Assembly: GCF_014648475.1 (NCBI RefSeq)
Contig: NZ_BMRE01000052.1
Coordinates: forward strand, 1-56,485
Length of the DNA stretch: 56,485 nucleotides
Direction of reading: 5' to 3'
Source: Lentzea flava
GTDB taxonomy: Bacteria > Actinomycetota > Actinomycetes > Mycobacteriales > Pseudonocardiaceae
This document shows, piece after piece, positions 7,529-15,310 of this stretch. Under the pieces are notes generated by a model that searched no databases, was not told where the DNA came from, and saw nothing but the letters and a program-made list of their open reading frames with translations. Position 1 is the stretch's first letter. Each line of letters opens with the position of its first letter. A program made the position numbers and the translations under genes.

Positions 7529-8085
7529 GCCTCTCCGGTGACTTCCACTCCCTCCGGAGCGTCCAGGAGTGGCTGAAGCGGATGCGCGACGAGAGCGCGT
7601 CCGTCGGTGTCGCCTACGCCAAGGCGACACCGCCGTCGTGGACGGGACCCGCGAGCACGGCGTTCGACGAGTACCGGCACCGCGCCCGCATGCGCTGGCT
7701 CGACGTGTCCGACTCGTTCGGAGACGCCTCCGACGCCGTCGAGACCTACCTGCACACCCACGCCGAGGTTGCCCGCCTAATGGAGTTCGGCGACCCGGAC
7801 CAGGTCGAACGGCTCCGCGGGCAGCTGGCCGAGGAGGAACGCGTCGCGGTGGCCGCCGTCGACAGAGCGGCGGAGGAGCTGTGGCACGTCCGGTCCCAGC
7901 TGCCGGAACAGGCAGCGGTGCCGGTACCGCCCAGCCCTGCTGCTCCGCAGCGAACCAGCCCTCCCGCTCCGCCGCCGCAGCGCTCCCGCGGCGAGGACTT
8001 CATGGCGCTGCCGCACGTCGAAGTGGTGCTCACGACGGCCGCGATCGCCGCGCGGTACACGCGTTGGCAGCGTCAGATCGGCTGA
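7525..8085 (+). CDS. WXG-type protein with proline-rich tail
   Basis: The 186-residue protein has a helical N-terminal half with a W-x-G turn in PPSWTGPASTAFDEYRHRA, the mark of WXG100-type proteins. A second long helical region follows (about 90-130), then a Pro-rich linker (PVPPSPAAPQ and PPAPPPQ) and a short end RYTRWQRQIG. It overlaps the preceding EspC-like gene by four bases. The pair has the size and order of a type VII secretion heterodimer, but no ESX ATPase or membrane gene lies in the window, so it would have to use a system encoded elsewhere. Confidence 0.65.
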   Translation: MSLSGDFHSLRSVQEWLKRMRDESASVGVAYAKATPPSWTGPASTAFDEYRHRARMRWLDVSDSFGDASDAVETYLHTHAEVARLMEFGDPDQVERLRGQLAEEERVAVAAVDRAAEELWHVRSQLPEQAAVPVPPSPAAPQRTSPPAPPPQRSRGEDFMALPHVEVVLTTAAIAARYTRWQRQIG

Positions 8086-8320
8086 CTCGAACACGGTGAT
8101 CAGGTGCTCGCCGCGGAGCGTCACGCTCACCGGCCGCAGACCGACATCAACCGTGACGGTGCGGTTCAACAGGACCGGGCACCGGAGCGTTGTAGTGGCC
8201 AACCGGGCAGCGCTTTCTCACCGGGACGGAGGTACAACGCAGTGATCAAGGAAAGGGTTGCTGTGGCGTCAACCGCAGACCAATCACGCACCGTAGGCTG
8301 ACAGTGCGCCTAGGCTGGGG
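8086..8320. other. Gap upstream of the membrane kinase
   Basis: No established gene is seen. The minus strand has a short open frame whose first 40 residues (LRCPVLLNRTVTVDVGL, then VSVTLRGEHLITVFE) lie outside the neighbouring gene and look protein-like, but the frame then runs antisense through the WXG gene. TAGGCT boxes occur at 8294-8299 and 8311-8316; the second is five bases before the kinase GTG. Confidence 0.35.
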
Positions 8321-10261
8321 GTGATCGCGGAAGGGGTGGTGTGGGTCGTGGGGCTCGCGGAGTCCTTGCTCACGTGGCTGCACGGCTTCGTGGGCGCCAG
8401 TGTCTGCCCCGGTGACTGGGTGTGGACCACCACAGCGCTCGGCGCGGTGCTCGGGCTGTTCCCCACGATCGGGGCGCTGCTGTCCATCGTGGTGCGCCGG
8501 ATCGTCGGCAACTCCTACGGCGCGGTGACGGGCGCCATCTTCGCCGTGCTCGGCGTCGCCAGCTGTCTCGTGCTGCCCTGGCTGATCATGCGCGGCACCG
8601 TGCAGGGGCTGCAGAAGCGGACGATCCCCGGTTCCGAATCGCTCGACGGGTCGACCTGCTTCGGGCAGTTGCAGCAGGGCGACTACCTGGTGGACGGGAC
8701 GCCGTCGATCCTCGGCGTGATCCGGCAGCCGACCGCGGAGCCCGTGTTCCTGGTCGCGGCGTGCATCACCGTGGTGCTGGCGCTGCTGTGCCTGCTGTTC
8801 GTGATGCTGCAGGCGGGGTCGGCGTTCCGGCTCGGGCCCAGCTGGCCGCGGCGCGTGTTCTGGCCGCCGTTCCTGGTGCTGCTCGCAGCGACGTCGGCAC
8901 AGCCCGTGACACTCGTGGGCCACGTGCTCCTCGGGTTTTTGCCCATTGCGGTAATCGGCTCAATCGTCGTGCGGATTTTCGGGTTGACTACCGCCATGCT
9001 GAACCGCCCCGGCCGCGACCGGTCTGCCGACCGGAACTCGCAGAACCCGCCACCGCAGCCGGTGGCTCGCACGCCGCAGCCCCCGCTGCCCCAGAACCAG
9101 CCCCAGAAGAAGGCGCCGACCAAGCCGATCAACGCCGCCGGGCACCAGCCGCCGCCGTACCAGCCGGCGCAGGTGCCGCCGTACCAGCCCGCGCCGATGA
9201 ACCGGCCGATGCGCCCGGTGAACCAGCCGCCGCCACCGCCGAGGCAGTACCCGCCGACGCGGGTTGCCGAGGTGCAGTCGCCGCAGCCCTCGCAACCGGC
9301 GGCGCTCGCCGACACGCCCGGTCCGCTGCCGTTCGGGCCGGGTGCCGCGAACGCCGACTCGCCCGCGCCGGTGCAGAAGTCGGGCAAGGTCTGGAACCCC
9401 GGCAACGGCAGGTTCCGCCGCGTCCGCCAGCTGGGCTCCGGCGGGTTCGGCACCGTCTGGCTGGCCGTCGACGAGCAGCTCGACCGCACGGTCGCGGTGA
9501 AGCTCGCGCACGCCCCGGACAACGAGACCGAGCAGCGCATGCTCCGCGAGGCCCGCGCGCTGGCCGCGGTCAGGCACCCCAACTGCGTGCGGGTGTTCGA
9601 CATCGTCCAGGACCCGGACGGCCTCGCCCTGGTCATGGAGTACATCGAGGGCGCGTCGCTGTCCGAGACGGTGCTCAAGAACGGCCTGATCGACGACAAG
9701 CTCGCCGCGCGCCTGTGGCTCAACATGGCCGACGCGCTGGCCGCGGCCCACGACCGGGGTGTCCTGCACCGCGACGTGAAGCCGTCCAACGTGATCGTCG
9801 ACAACCAGGGCACCGCCCACCTGATCGACTTCGGCATCGCCCGCTCCAAGGGCGACAGCACCCTCACGGCCACCGGCATGATGGTCGGCACGCCGGACTT
9901 CCTCGCCCCGGAGACCGCCCGCGGCGAGACGGCCTCCCCGGCGTCGGACTCCTGGCAGCTGGCCGCGACGGTCTCCTACGCGCTGACCGGCCACCCGCCG
10001 CGCGGCTCCCGCGAGAACCCGATCTCCTCGCTGATGGCCGCCGCTCAGGGCGAACCGATCACCAAGCTCCCGCAGAACAGCGCCCACGCACGGCTCCTGC
10101 TCGCGGCGATGGACCCGGAGCCGAGCCGCCGTCCGACGCTGGCGCAGGTGCGGGGTCAGCTGGCGCAGTTCCTCGACCAGGCAGGGATGAGCAAGGAAGG
10201 CCCGGTCACGAAGATCATCAGCAAGCCGGCTCCTCCTCCCACGAAGCACATGCCGATGTAG
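8321..10261 (+). CDS. Membrane Ser/Thr protein kinase with C-terminal kinase domain
   Basis: The 646-residue product is an Hanks-type kinase in reverse layout. Residues 1-222 hold about five transmembrane segments (near 36-58, 67-90, 142-165, 180-200, 203-222). A long Pro/Gln-rich linker (240-350) leads to the kinase domain (about 364-630). Visible motifs are the Gly loop GSGGFGTV (372-379), the ATP-binding Lys394 in VAVKLA, HRDVKPSN (483-490), DFG (503-505) and APE (529-531), so it should be active. Family members of the PknB type have the kinase first and sensors outside; here no PASTA or other known sensor is present. Start GTG 8321 lies just after TAGGCT; GTG codons at 8336 and 8339 are alternatives. 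Confidence 0.85.
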   Translation: MIAEGVVWVVGLAESLLTWLHGFVGASVCPGDWVWTTTALGAVLGLFPTIGALLSIVVRRIVGNSYGAVTGAIFAVLGVASCLVLPWLIMRGTVQGLQKRTIPGSESLDGSTCFGQLQQGDYLVDGTPSILGVIRQPTAEPVFLVAACITVVLALLCLLFVMLQAGSAFRLGPSWPRRVFWPPFLVLLAATSAQPVTLVGHVLLGFLPIAVIGSIVVRIFGLTTAMLNRPGRDRSADRNSQNPPPQPVARTPQPPLPQNQPQKKAPTKPINAAGHQPPPYQPAQVPPYQPAPMNRPMRPVNQPPPPPRQYPPTRVAEVQSPQPSQPAALADTPGPLPFGPGAANADSPAPVQKSGKVWNPGNGRFRRVRQLGSGGFGTVWLAVDEQLDRTVAVKLAHAPDNETEQRMLREARALAAVRHPNCVRVFDIVQDPDGLALVMEYIEGASLSETVLKNGLIDDKLAARLWLNMADALAAAHDRGVLHRDVKPSNVIVDNQGTAHLIDFGIARSKGDSTLTATGMMVGTPDFLAPETARGETASPASDSWQLAATVSYALTGHPPRGSRENPISSLMAAAQGEPITKLPQNSAHARLLLAAMDPEPSRRPTLAQVRGQLAQFLDQAGMSKEGPVTKIISKPAPPPTKHMPM

Positions 10262-10315
10262 GCGATCCGGGTGAACGTCTCGCATGGCGGATAACGGTCG
10301 TTCAAGGTTCAACGA
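10259..10315 (+). repeat. Duplicated 3' flank, copy 1
   Basis: Starting with the TAG stop of the kinase gene, TAGGCGATCCGGGTGAACGT is identical to the 20 bases beginning with the TAG stop of the next gene (11787). After a divergent 13-base stretch, TAACGGT, TTCA and GTTCAACGAC match again at the same spacing. The two copies bracket the PD-(D/E)XK-like gene. Confidence 0.75.
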
Positions 10316-10360
10316 CGACAGCGTTGTTTCCTGACCGCACAGCCGCCTTGCGAGGGAACC

Positions 10361-11788
10361 ATGACCGCTGAAGAGAGCTGGCACGCTGCACGCCTGATTC
10401 CGACCTCGGGCATCAACGGTGCTGAAGAGCAAGAACGACGTGCGACCTCGGCGCTGCTGGCTGTCATGTCAGCGGTGCGCGAGTTCGGGCGGGCGCTGAC
10501 ACAACCGCTGGGAGCGCCCGCGGCCGCGGTGCAGACCTTCATCGAGGTTCCGTTCGAACTCGACGGGCGCAAGCTCATCCCGGACGGACTGATCCGGGTG
10601 ACCCGCGGGCAGAAGTCGTGGACCGCGCTGGTCGAGGTGAAAACCGGGTCCAATGAGCTCCAAGTGGAACAGCTGGAGAACTACCTCGACATCGCGCGCG
10701 AGTTCGGGTTCGACGCTGTCATCACGATCTCGAACGAGATCCCGCCGCTGCCGGGCCAGCACCCGACCGCGGTCGATCGGAAGAAGCTCAAGAAGGTCGC
10801 GCTCCACCACTTGTCGTGGAGCGAGGTGCTCTGCGAAGCCGTGATGCAGAAGGAACACCGCGGGGTGGCCGATCCGGACCAGGCCTGGGTCCTCGGAGAG
10901 TTGATCAGGTACCTCGAACACCCCAGGTCCGGAGCCATGGCGTTCGAGGACATGGGCCAGTCGTGGGTTCCGCTGCGTGAGGCGGTGCAGGCCCGCACGC
11001 TCCGGGCCACCGACAAGATCGCACCTGACGTGGTGCTCCGGTTCGAAGCACTGCTCAGATTCGCGGGGCTGCAGCTCGGTCGACGTCTCGGCACGGATGT
11101 CACGCCCGCCCTGTCCCGCAAGGAGCTCGCCGAACCGCAGATCCGTCTTTCCCGGCAGCTCAACCAGCTGGTGAGCGACGGCAGGTTGTCCGGCGGCATC
11201 CGCATCCCCGACACCGTCGGGGTGTTGCACCTCATCGCCGATCTGCGGGCGGGCTCCGTGATCTGCGGCGTCGATTTGGAAGCGCCCAGAGAAGGCCGCC
11301 CGGCCACGCGGGTCAACTGGCTGATCCGGCAGTTGAAGAACGCACCTGATTCGGTTCGCCTTGAAGCGTTCGTCGCGCACGGCAGAGGAGCGGGCGCGTC
11401 GGAACTGCTGGGCGCCGTCCGGGCGGATCCCGCACTGCTGATCGCCGATCCGCAGAAAGAGATCCGCGGGTTCCGCATCGAGATCTCGGTCCCGATGGGC
11501 ACCAAACGCGGAATGGGGCGCAATTCGTTCATCGACTCGGTGCTGAACGCGGTCTCGTCGTTCTACGAGGAGATCGTGCAGAACCTCAAGCCGTGGGCCG
11601 CCACGCCGCCGAAGATCAGGGCGGAGGCCGCGTTCGCGCCTCCGGCCGACGTGCCGGTGGCGCTCGTGTCGACGGCACCGTCATCGCAGGACGGCCCGGA
11701 ACTCGAAGCACCGGTTGCTGCCCCGGACGAGGAGCCGATCACCGGCACGGCGCCGCCGATTCACCACGAGGTTCCGGTCGACGCCTAG
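10361..11788 (+). CDS. PD-(D/E)XK nuclease-like protein of unknown function
   Basis: The 475-residue protein has a nuclease-like core near its N-terminus: E62 in FIEVPFEL, D75 in KLIPDGLIRV, and E92-x-K94 in TALVEVKTG, followed by Q and Y residues in LQVEQLENYLDIARE. This is the order and spacing of the PD-(D/E)XK fold. The following 300 residues are mixed alpha/beta, with no motif I recognise (LSRQLNQLVSDGRLSGGIRI, then RGFRIEISVPMG), and the C-terminus is Pro/Ala-rich and probably disordered. No methylase or helicase lies nearby, so a restriction role is not supported. ATG 10361 follows GAGGGAACC. The gene is bracketed by a duplicated flank. Nuclease activity is inferred from the motif only. 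Confidence 0.6.
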   Translation: MTAEESWHAARLIPTSGINGAEEQERRATSALLAVMSAVREFGRALTQPLGAPAAAVQTFIEVPFELDGRKLIPDGLIRVTRGQKSWTALVEVKTGSNELQVEQLENYLDIAREFGFDAVITISNEIPPLPGQHPTAVDRKKLKKVALHHLSWSEVLCEAVMQKEHRGVADPDQAWVLGELIRYLEHPRSGAMAFEDMGQSWVPLREAVQARTLRATDKIAPDVVLRFEALLRFAGLQLGRRLGTDVTPALSRKELAEPQIRLSRQLNQLVSDGRLSGGIRIPDTVGVLHLIADLRAGSVICGVDLEAPREGRPATRVNWLIRQLKNAPDSVRLEAFVAHGRGAGASELLGAVRADPALLIADPQKEIRGFRIEISVPMGTKRGMGRNSFIDSVLNAVSSFYEEIVQNLKPWAATPPKIRAEAAFAPPADVPVALVSTAPSSQDGPELEAPVAAPDEEPITGTAPPIHHEVPVDA

Positions 11789-11844
11789 GCGATCCGGGTG
11801 AACGTTCCGGTGCGGCCGTAACGGTGATTCACCGTTCAACGACC
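11786..11844 (+). repeat. Duplicated 3' flank, copy 2
   Basis: The partner of the sequence at 10259-10315, again starting at the TAG stop codon. In this copy CGGTGA and TCACCG form a small perfect hairpin within the TAACGGT-TTCA block. A recombination or gene-insertion footprint, or a shared terminator/regulatory element, could explain the pair. Confidence 0.7.
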
Positions 11845-11897
11845 TAAGCCGTGGTCACCCGGAAAGCTTCGGCATCGGAGGCGATGCCCTGCGAGGG

Positions 11898-11931
11898 GTG
11901 GTGAGGCGGTTTCCGCCGATCGCCTCACCAC
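11898..11931. terminator. 11-bp perfect hairpin, shared by convergent genes
   Basis: GTGGTGAGGCG at 11898-11908 pairs exactly with 11921-11931 around a 12-base loop. It lies directly after the stop (minus strand) of the exported protein gene at 11933 and downstream of the PD-(D/E)XK-like gene, so it can serve both. Confidence 0.65.
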
Positions 11932-11932
11932 T

Positions 11933-12526
11933 TCACCCTCGCGCCGGCGGCCGCAACCGCTTGCGCACCACCACGAACAGCCCGGTCGCGGCCACCACCA
12001 CGAGCCCGACGACCCACACCGGCGCCGGTCCGCGTTCAGGCTCGGGCTCGGACGGCACCACCGCGGCAGCGGGCGCCACCTCGGGCTTCTTCAGCGGTGG
12101 CGCCAGGTCCCCCCACTTCCAGTCGGTCGGTCCCTGGACCATCTGCGGGTCCACGGGCTTGATCAGGAACGTGCCGGGCACCGTCAGCGTCCCGAGCGGG
12201 TGGTCGGGGAACACCCCCTGCACGCCGAACACCTCGTACGACCCCGCGGGCAGGCTGAACGTCACGGCGTAGTGCGCGGCCTGCTCCAGCGGCACGCCGG
12301 TGAACACCCGCTCGTCCGGCCCCGACCTGAACCGCAGCCCGGTCTTGCCGAGATCTCCTCCGCTGAACGGGTGCGTGCCGTGCTGCAGCACCCAGTAGCC
12401 GACGGTGTTGGTGACGGAGGTCTCGATCGACGGCACCGGGTCGAGGTACGTGACCGCCCAGCCGCCCGCGTGCGCAGAAGGTGCGCTGATCAGCAGCAAC
12501 GCGCATATCAAGGCGAGAATCCTCAT
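11933..12526 (-). CDS. Exported, C-terminally anchored protein
   Basis: The 197-residue product begins with a signal peptide (MRILALICALLLISAPSAHA, cleavage after AHA). It continues with a beta-rich domain (GGWAVTYLDPVPS, TVGYWVLQHGTHPF, PAGSYEVFGVQG, LGTLTVPGTF) of an actinobacterial family with a FixH/Ig-like appearance. A Pro-rich stalk and a transmembrane helix (VWVVGLVVVAATGLFVVV) with a positive tail end it, so it should face outward, held in the membrane. It diverges from the ECF sigma gene, and their 5' ends share a short control region. In such positions the protein is often part of the same stress regulon, but this is inference. ATG 12526 was preferred to upstream starts because of the signal peptide. 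Confidence 0.65.
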   Translation of the reverse strand: MRILALICALLLISAPSAHAGGWAVTYLDPVPSIETSVTNTVGYWVLQHGTHPFSGGDLGKTGLRFRSGPDERVFTGVPLEQAAHYAVTFSLPAGSYEVFGVQGVFPDHPLGTLTVPGTFLIKPVDPQMVQGPTDWKWGDLAPPLKKPEVAPAAAVVPSEPEPERGPAPVWVVGLVVVAATGLFVVVRKRLRPPARG

Positions 12527-12539
12527 GGCGCGAATACAC

Positions 12540-12563
12540 CGGGAACCAAGGCCGGGTTCCCGG
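12540..12563. promoter_or_regulatory. Inverted repeat and ECF-like -35 between divergent genes
   Basis: CCGGGAACC at about 12540-12548 and GGTTCCCGG at about 12555-12563 form a perfect 9-bp inverted repeat. The left arm contains GGAAC, the usual -35 core of ECF sigma promoters, about the right distance before the sigma start, so autoregulation is possible. Confidence 0.4.
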
Positions 12564-12590
12564 TGTAGGAAAGGCATCACGGACGAAGCG

Positions 12591-13112
12591 GTGGCACGGG
12601 CGATCGCAGGTGACCAGACGGCCTACGGCGAGCTGGTCGCCCGGTACACCGCGCTCGCGCACCGGACGGCCTACCTGCTCGGGGCGGGTGCGGACGCCGG
12701 TGACGTGGTGCAGGAGGCGTTCGTGAAGGCGTACCGCAAGCTCGACACCTTCAAGCGGGACGCCGACTTCAAGCCGTGGCTGCTCAAGATCGTCGCCAAC
12801 GAGACCAAGAACCTCCACCGCAGCCGACGGCGCCGCAACCTGATGGAACTGAAGGTCGGGGCGATGACCGAGACCGTCGACCACGACGACCCCGGAACGC
12901 TCGTGGACGACTCCCGCGCCAAGCTCCTGAAGGCCGTGCAGAGCCTTCCCGAGCACGACCGTCAGGTCGTCACCTGCCGCTACCTGCTGGACCTGAGTGA
13001 GGCCGAGACGGCGCAGACCCTGAACCTCGCCAAGGGAACCGTGAAGTCGCGACTGTCCCGTGCGCTCGCCAAGCTGCGGCCGATGCTGGAGGAGGTGGCC
13101 CATGACCGGTGA
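12591..13112 (+). CDS. ECF-type RNA polymerase sigma factor
   Basis: The product, about 173 residues, is a two-domain extracytoplasmic-function sigma factor. Region 2 is seen in AYGELVARYTALAHRTAYLL and DVVQEAFVKAYRKLDTF with PWLLKIVANETKN; region 4 is seen in LPEHDRQVVTCRYLLDLSE and LNLAKGTVKSRLSRALAKL, the -35-binding HTH. It directs RNA polymerase to a small set of promoters, probably in response to envelope stress. GTG 12591 is my preferred start; an in-frame ATG at 12525 would overlap the start of the divergent gene and add unrelated residues. It overlaps the next gene, its likely membrane partner, by 11 bases. Confidence 0.85.
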   Translation: MARAIAGDQTAYGELVARYTALAHRTAYLLGAGADAGDVVQEAFVKAYRKLDTFKRDADFKPWLLKIVANETKNLHRSRRRRNLMELKVGAMTETVDHDDPGTLVDDSRAKLLKAVQSLPEHDRQVVTCRYLLDLSEAETAQTLNLAKGTVKSRLSRALAKLRPMLEEVAHDR

Positions 13113-13761
13113 CGACGTCGAGGCCGCCCTCCGCGATCTCGGCCAGCAGATCCACGTGCCGGAGCCGCCGGAGCTCACCGCGAGCGTCCTCACCAGGATC
13201 AACGCCCCGCGCAGGCGAAACCGTTGGCTCACAGCGCTGGTAGCGGCGGTGACTGCGTTCGCGATCGCGTTCGCCGTGTCACCGGCGGTGCGCGCGGGCG
13301 TCCAGAACCTCCTGGAGTTCGCGGGTGTCGTGTTCCGCGAGGAGCCGCCGCCGGCGATCGCGCCTCCGTTGCCCAGTCAGGAGCTCTCGCTCGACGAGGC
13401 GCGGAAGCAGATGCCGTTCGAGATCCACCTGCCGGGACAGCTCGGCACGCCCGACAAGATCACTGTCCACGAAGGACGGTTCGTGACGCTGCACTACGGG
13501 AACCTGCGGCTCGACGAGTTCGACGGCACCGTTCGGGAGGCGATCGGCAAGCTGGTCCACGGCGAAGGCGTCGAGCAGATCGGGGACAAGGTCTGGATCC
13601 CGTACCCGCACGTCATCTTCTACATCGACCGCAACGGCGTGTGGCACGACGAGGAACCGCACGGTGCGGGGAAAACCCTGATCTGGCAACGAGGTCAGGT
13701 CACCATGAGGCTCCAGGGCGACCTGACCAAGGAGAAAGCCTTGGAGATCAGCGCCAGCTAG
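13102..13761 (+). CDS. Membrane-anchored anti-sigma-like protein
   Basis: The 219-residue protein overlaps the sigma gene by 11 bases, the arrangement of an anti-sigma factor. A short cytoplasmic N-terminus (about 40 residues, with PEPPELTASVLTRI) is followed by one transmembrane helix (WLTALVAAVTAFAIAFAVS). The outer part (SLDEARKQMPFEIHLPGQLG, then ITVHEGRFVTLHYG) resembles the DUF4367 type domain found in anti-sigma and sporulation proteins. A classical zinc-binding H-x3-C-x2-C motif is missing, so binding of the sigma factor must use another surface. The gene end overlaps the convergent pmt gene by 14 bases. Confidence 0.7.
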   Translation: MTGDDVEAALRDLGQQIHVPEPPELTASVLTRINAPRRRNRWLTALVAAVTAFAIAFAVSPAVRAGVQNLLEFAGVVFREEPPPAIAPPLPSQELSLDEARKQMPFEIHLPGQLGTPDKITVHEGRFVTLHYGNLRLDEFDGTVREAIGKLVHGEGVEQIGDKVWIPYPHVIFYIDRNGVWHDEEPHGAGKTLIWQRGQVTMRLQGDLTKEKALEISAS

Positions 13762-15286
13762 GCAGCCACAGCTGCTGCTGCCACATCTCCGGTGTGATCG
13801 GGTTGCCGTTCAGGATCGGCCACAGCCACACGAAGTTCGCCACCACGATGCCGACGTACAGCGACACGACCAGCAGACCCGTGCCGCGGCGTTCGGAACC
13901 GGCGGTGCGGCGGCCGAGGATCTCGCCCAGCGCCAGCACGATCAGCAGCACCAGGAACGGCGCCATCGGCGTGACGTAGAAGAAGTACATCTGCCGGTCG
14001 AGGTTGAGGAACCACGGCAGGAGGCCGGCCATGTACCCGACGAGCACGCCGGCGTAGCGCCAGTCCATCCGGCCGATCGAGCGCCAGACCGCCCAGCCGA
14101 TCACCGGGAACGCGAGCCACCACATCGCGGGCGTGCCGATCAGCATGATCGCGCCGAGGCACGACGCCGCGCCGCAGCCCGTCACGCCGTTGTCGTAGTA
14201 GTAGAGCATCGGACGCAGGCCCATCGGCCACGTCCACGGCTTCGACTCCCACGGGTGCCGGTTGGTCGCCGAGGTGACCAGCTCGACGTGGAACTTGTAG
14301 ACGTTCTTGGCGTTGTACCAGAGCGCCTGCAGCACGTCGGGGATGTACGGGACGTCCTTGACCTTGCCGCCGACCACGTGCCGGTCGATGCCGGTCTCGC
14401 TGGCCATCCACGGGAACCACGTCGCGACGTACACCAGCACGGGGATCGCGACGAGGCCGCCGATCGAGGGGAGCACGTCCTTCGCGAGCGCGCCGAGCCA
14501 CGGCTCCTCGACCCCGGCCGCACGGCGGGCCAGCGCGCTCCAGACGACCGTCAGCAGGCCGAACGCGATGATGTACCAGATACCCGACCACTTGACGCCA
14601 CACGCCAGACCGAGGCACACGCCCGCACCGAAGCGCCACCAGCGGAAGCCCAGCCACGGCCCGAACGCCGAGTTGGTGACGAACCCCTCGCGCACGGCCA
14701 CGGCCAGCCGTTCTTGCACCTGTTCGCGGTCGACGACCAGACAGCCGAACGCGCCGACGACGAACAGCGCCAGGAAGATGTCGAGCATGCCCATCCGCGA
14801 CTGGACGTGCGAGACGCCGTCCGCGATGAGCAGCACGCCGGCCAGCGCGCCCAGCAGGTCCGAGCGGGTCAGGCGGCGGGCGATCCGCACGATCAGCAGG
14901 ATCGTGATCGTCCCCGCGAGCGCGGAGGCGAACCGCCAGCCGATGCCGTCGTAGCCGAAGAGATCCTGGCCGATCGCCATGAGCTGCTTGGCGAGCGGTG
15001 GGTGGACGATCAGCTCGTAGCCGGGGTTGTCCTCGTAGCCGCCGTTGCGCAGCACCTGCGCCGCCTGCGGCACGTAGTGCTTCTCGTCGAAGATCGGTGT
15101 GCCCTTGTCGGTCGGATACCCGAGGTTCCAGAACCGGACGAAGGCGCCGATCAGCGTCACGACGATCGTGACGAGCCAGCCGCGCAGGCGGTCTCCGGAC
15201 GGCGGCGGGTCGAGCGCGGCCGCACGATCCGTGCGCGGCTCCTCGACGACGACGGGCGCCTCTCCTGGCTGCACGAGGACTGTCAC
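13748..15286 (-). CDS. pmt: Dolichyl/polyprenyl-phosphate-mannose protein O-mannosyltransferase
   Basis: The product, about 512 residues, belongs to the GT39 PMT family (M. tuberculosis Rv1002c type). It moves mannose from a polyprenyl-phosphate carrier to Ser/Thr of exported proteins during Sec export. The catalytic loop is visible as GTPIFDEKHYVPQA near the N-terminus, followed by NPGYELIVHPPLAKQLMA. About ten transmembrane helices follow, and the conserved C-terminal four-helix segment includes YFFYVTPMAPFLVLL and ends in PEMWQQQLWLPSW. I placed the start at GTG 15286. An in-frame ATG at 15310 also exists but would abut the rsmI start codon. It diverges from rsmI, its usual neighbour. Confidence 0.85.
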   Translation of the reverse strand: MTVLVQPGEAPVVVEEPRTDRAAALDPPPSGDRLRGWLVTIVVTLIGAFVRFWNLGYPTDKGTPIFDEKHYVPQAAQVLRNGGYEDNPGYELIVHPPLAKQLMAIGQDLFGYDGIGWRFASALAGTITILLIVRIARRLTRSDLLGALAGVLLIADGVSHVQSRMGMLDIFLALFVVGAFGCLVVDREQVQERLAVAVREGFVTNSAFGPWLGFRWWRFGAGVCLGLACGVKWSGIWYIIAFGLLTVVWSALARRAAGVEEPWLGALAKDVLPSIGGLVAIPVLVYVATWFPWMASETGIDRHVVGGKVKDVPYIPDVLQALWYNAKNVYKFHVELVTSATNRHPWESKPWTWPMGLRPMLYYYDNGVTGCGAASCLGAIMLIGTPAMWWLAFPVIGWAVWRSIGRMDWRYAGVLVGYMAGLLPWFLNLDRQMYFFYVTPMAPFLVLLIVLALGEILGRRTAGSERRGTGLLVVSLYVGIVVANFVWLWPILNGNPITPEMWQQQLWLPSWR

Positions 15287-15297
15287 GTCGCCGATCG

Positions 15298-15303
15298 TAG
15301 GGT
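15298..15303 (+). promoter_or_regulatory. -10 box for leaderless rsmI
   Basis: TAGGGT ends eight bases before the GTG of rsmI and no ribosome binding site intervenes. The same arrangement is seen at other genes in this window, for example metG and the tetR at 42108. Confidence 0.5.
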
Positions 15304-15310
15304 GAACCAT

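Noticed and set aside
8422..10371. 649-codon Arg/Pro/Ala-rich frame overlapping the kinase gene
   Set aside because: Composition is that of a shifted frame of a GC-rich gene and all kinase motifs lie in the other frame.
10361..11788. Restriction endonuclease
   Set aside because: A PD-(D/E)XK pattern is visible but no methyltransferase, specificity subunit or helicase is adjacent.
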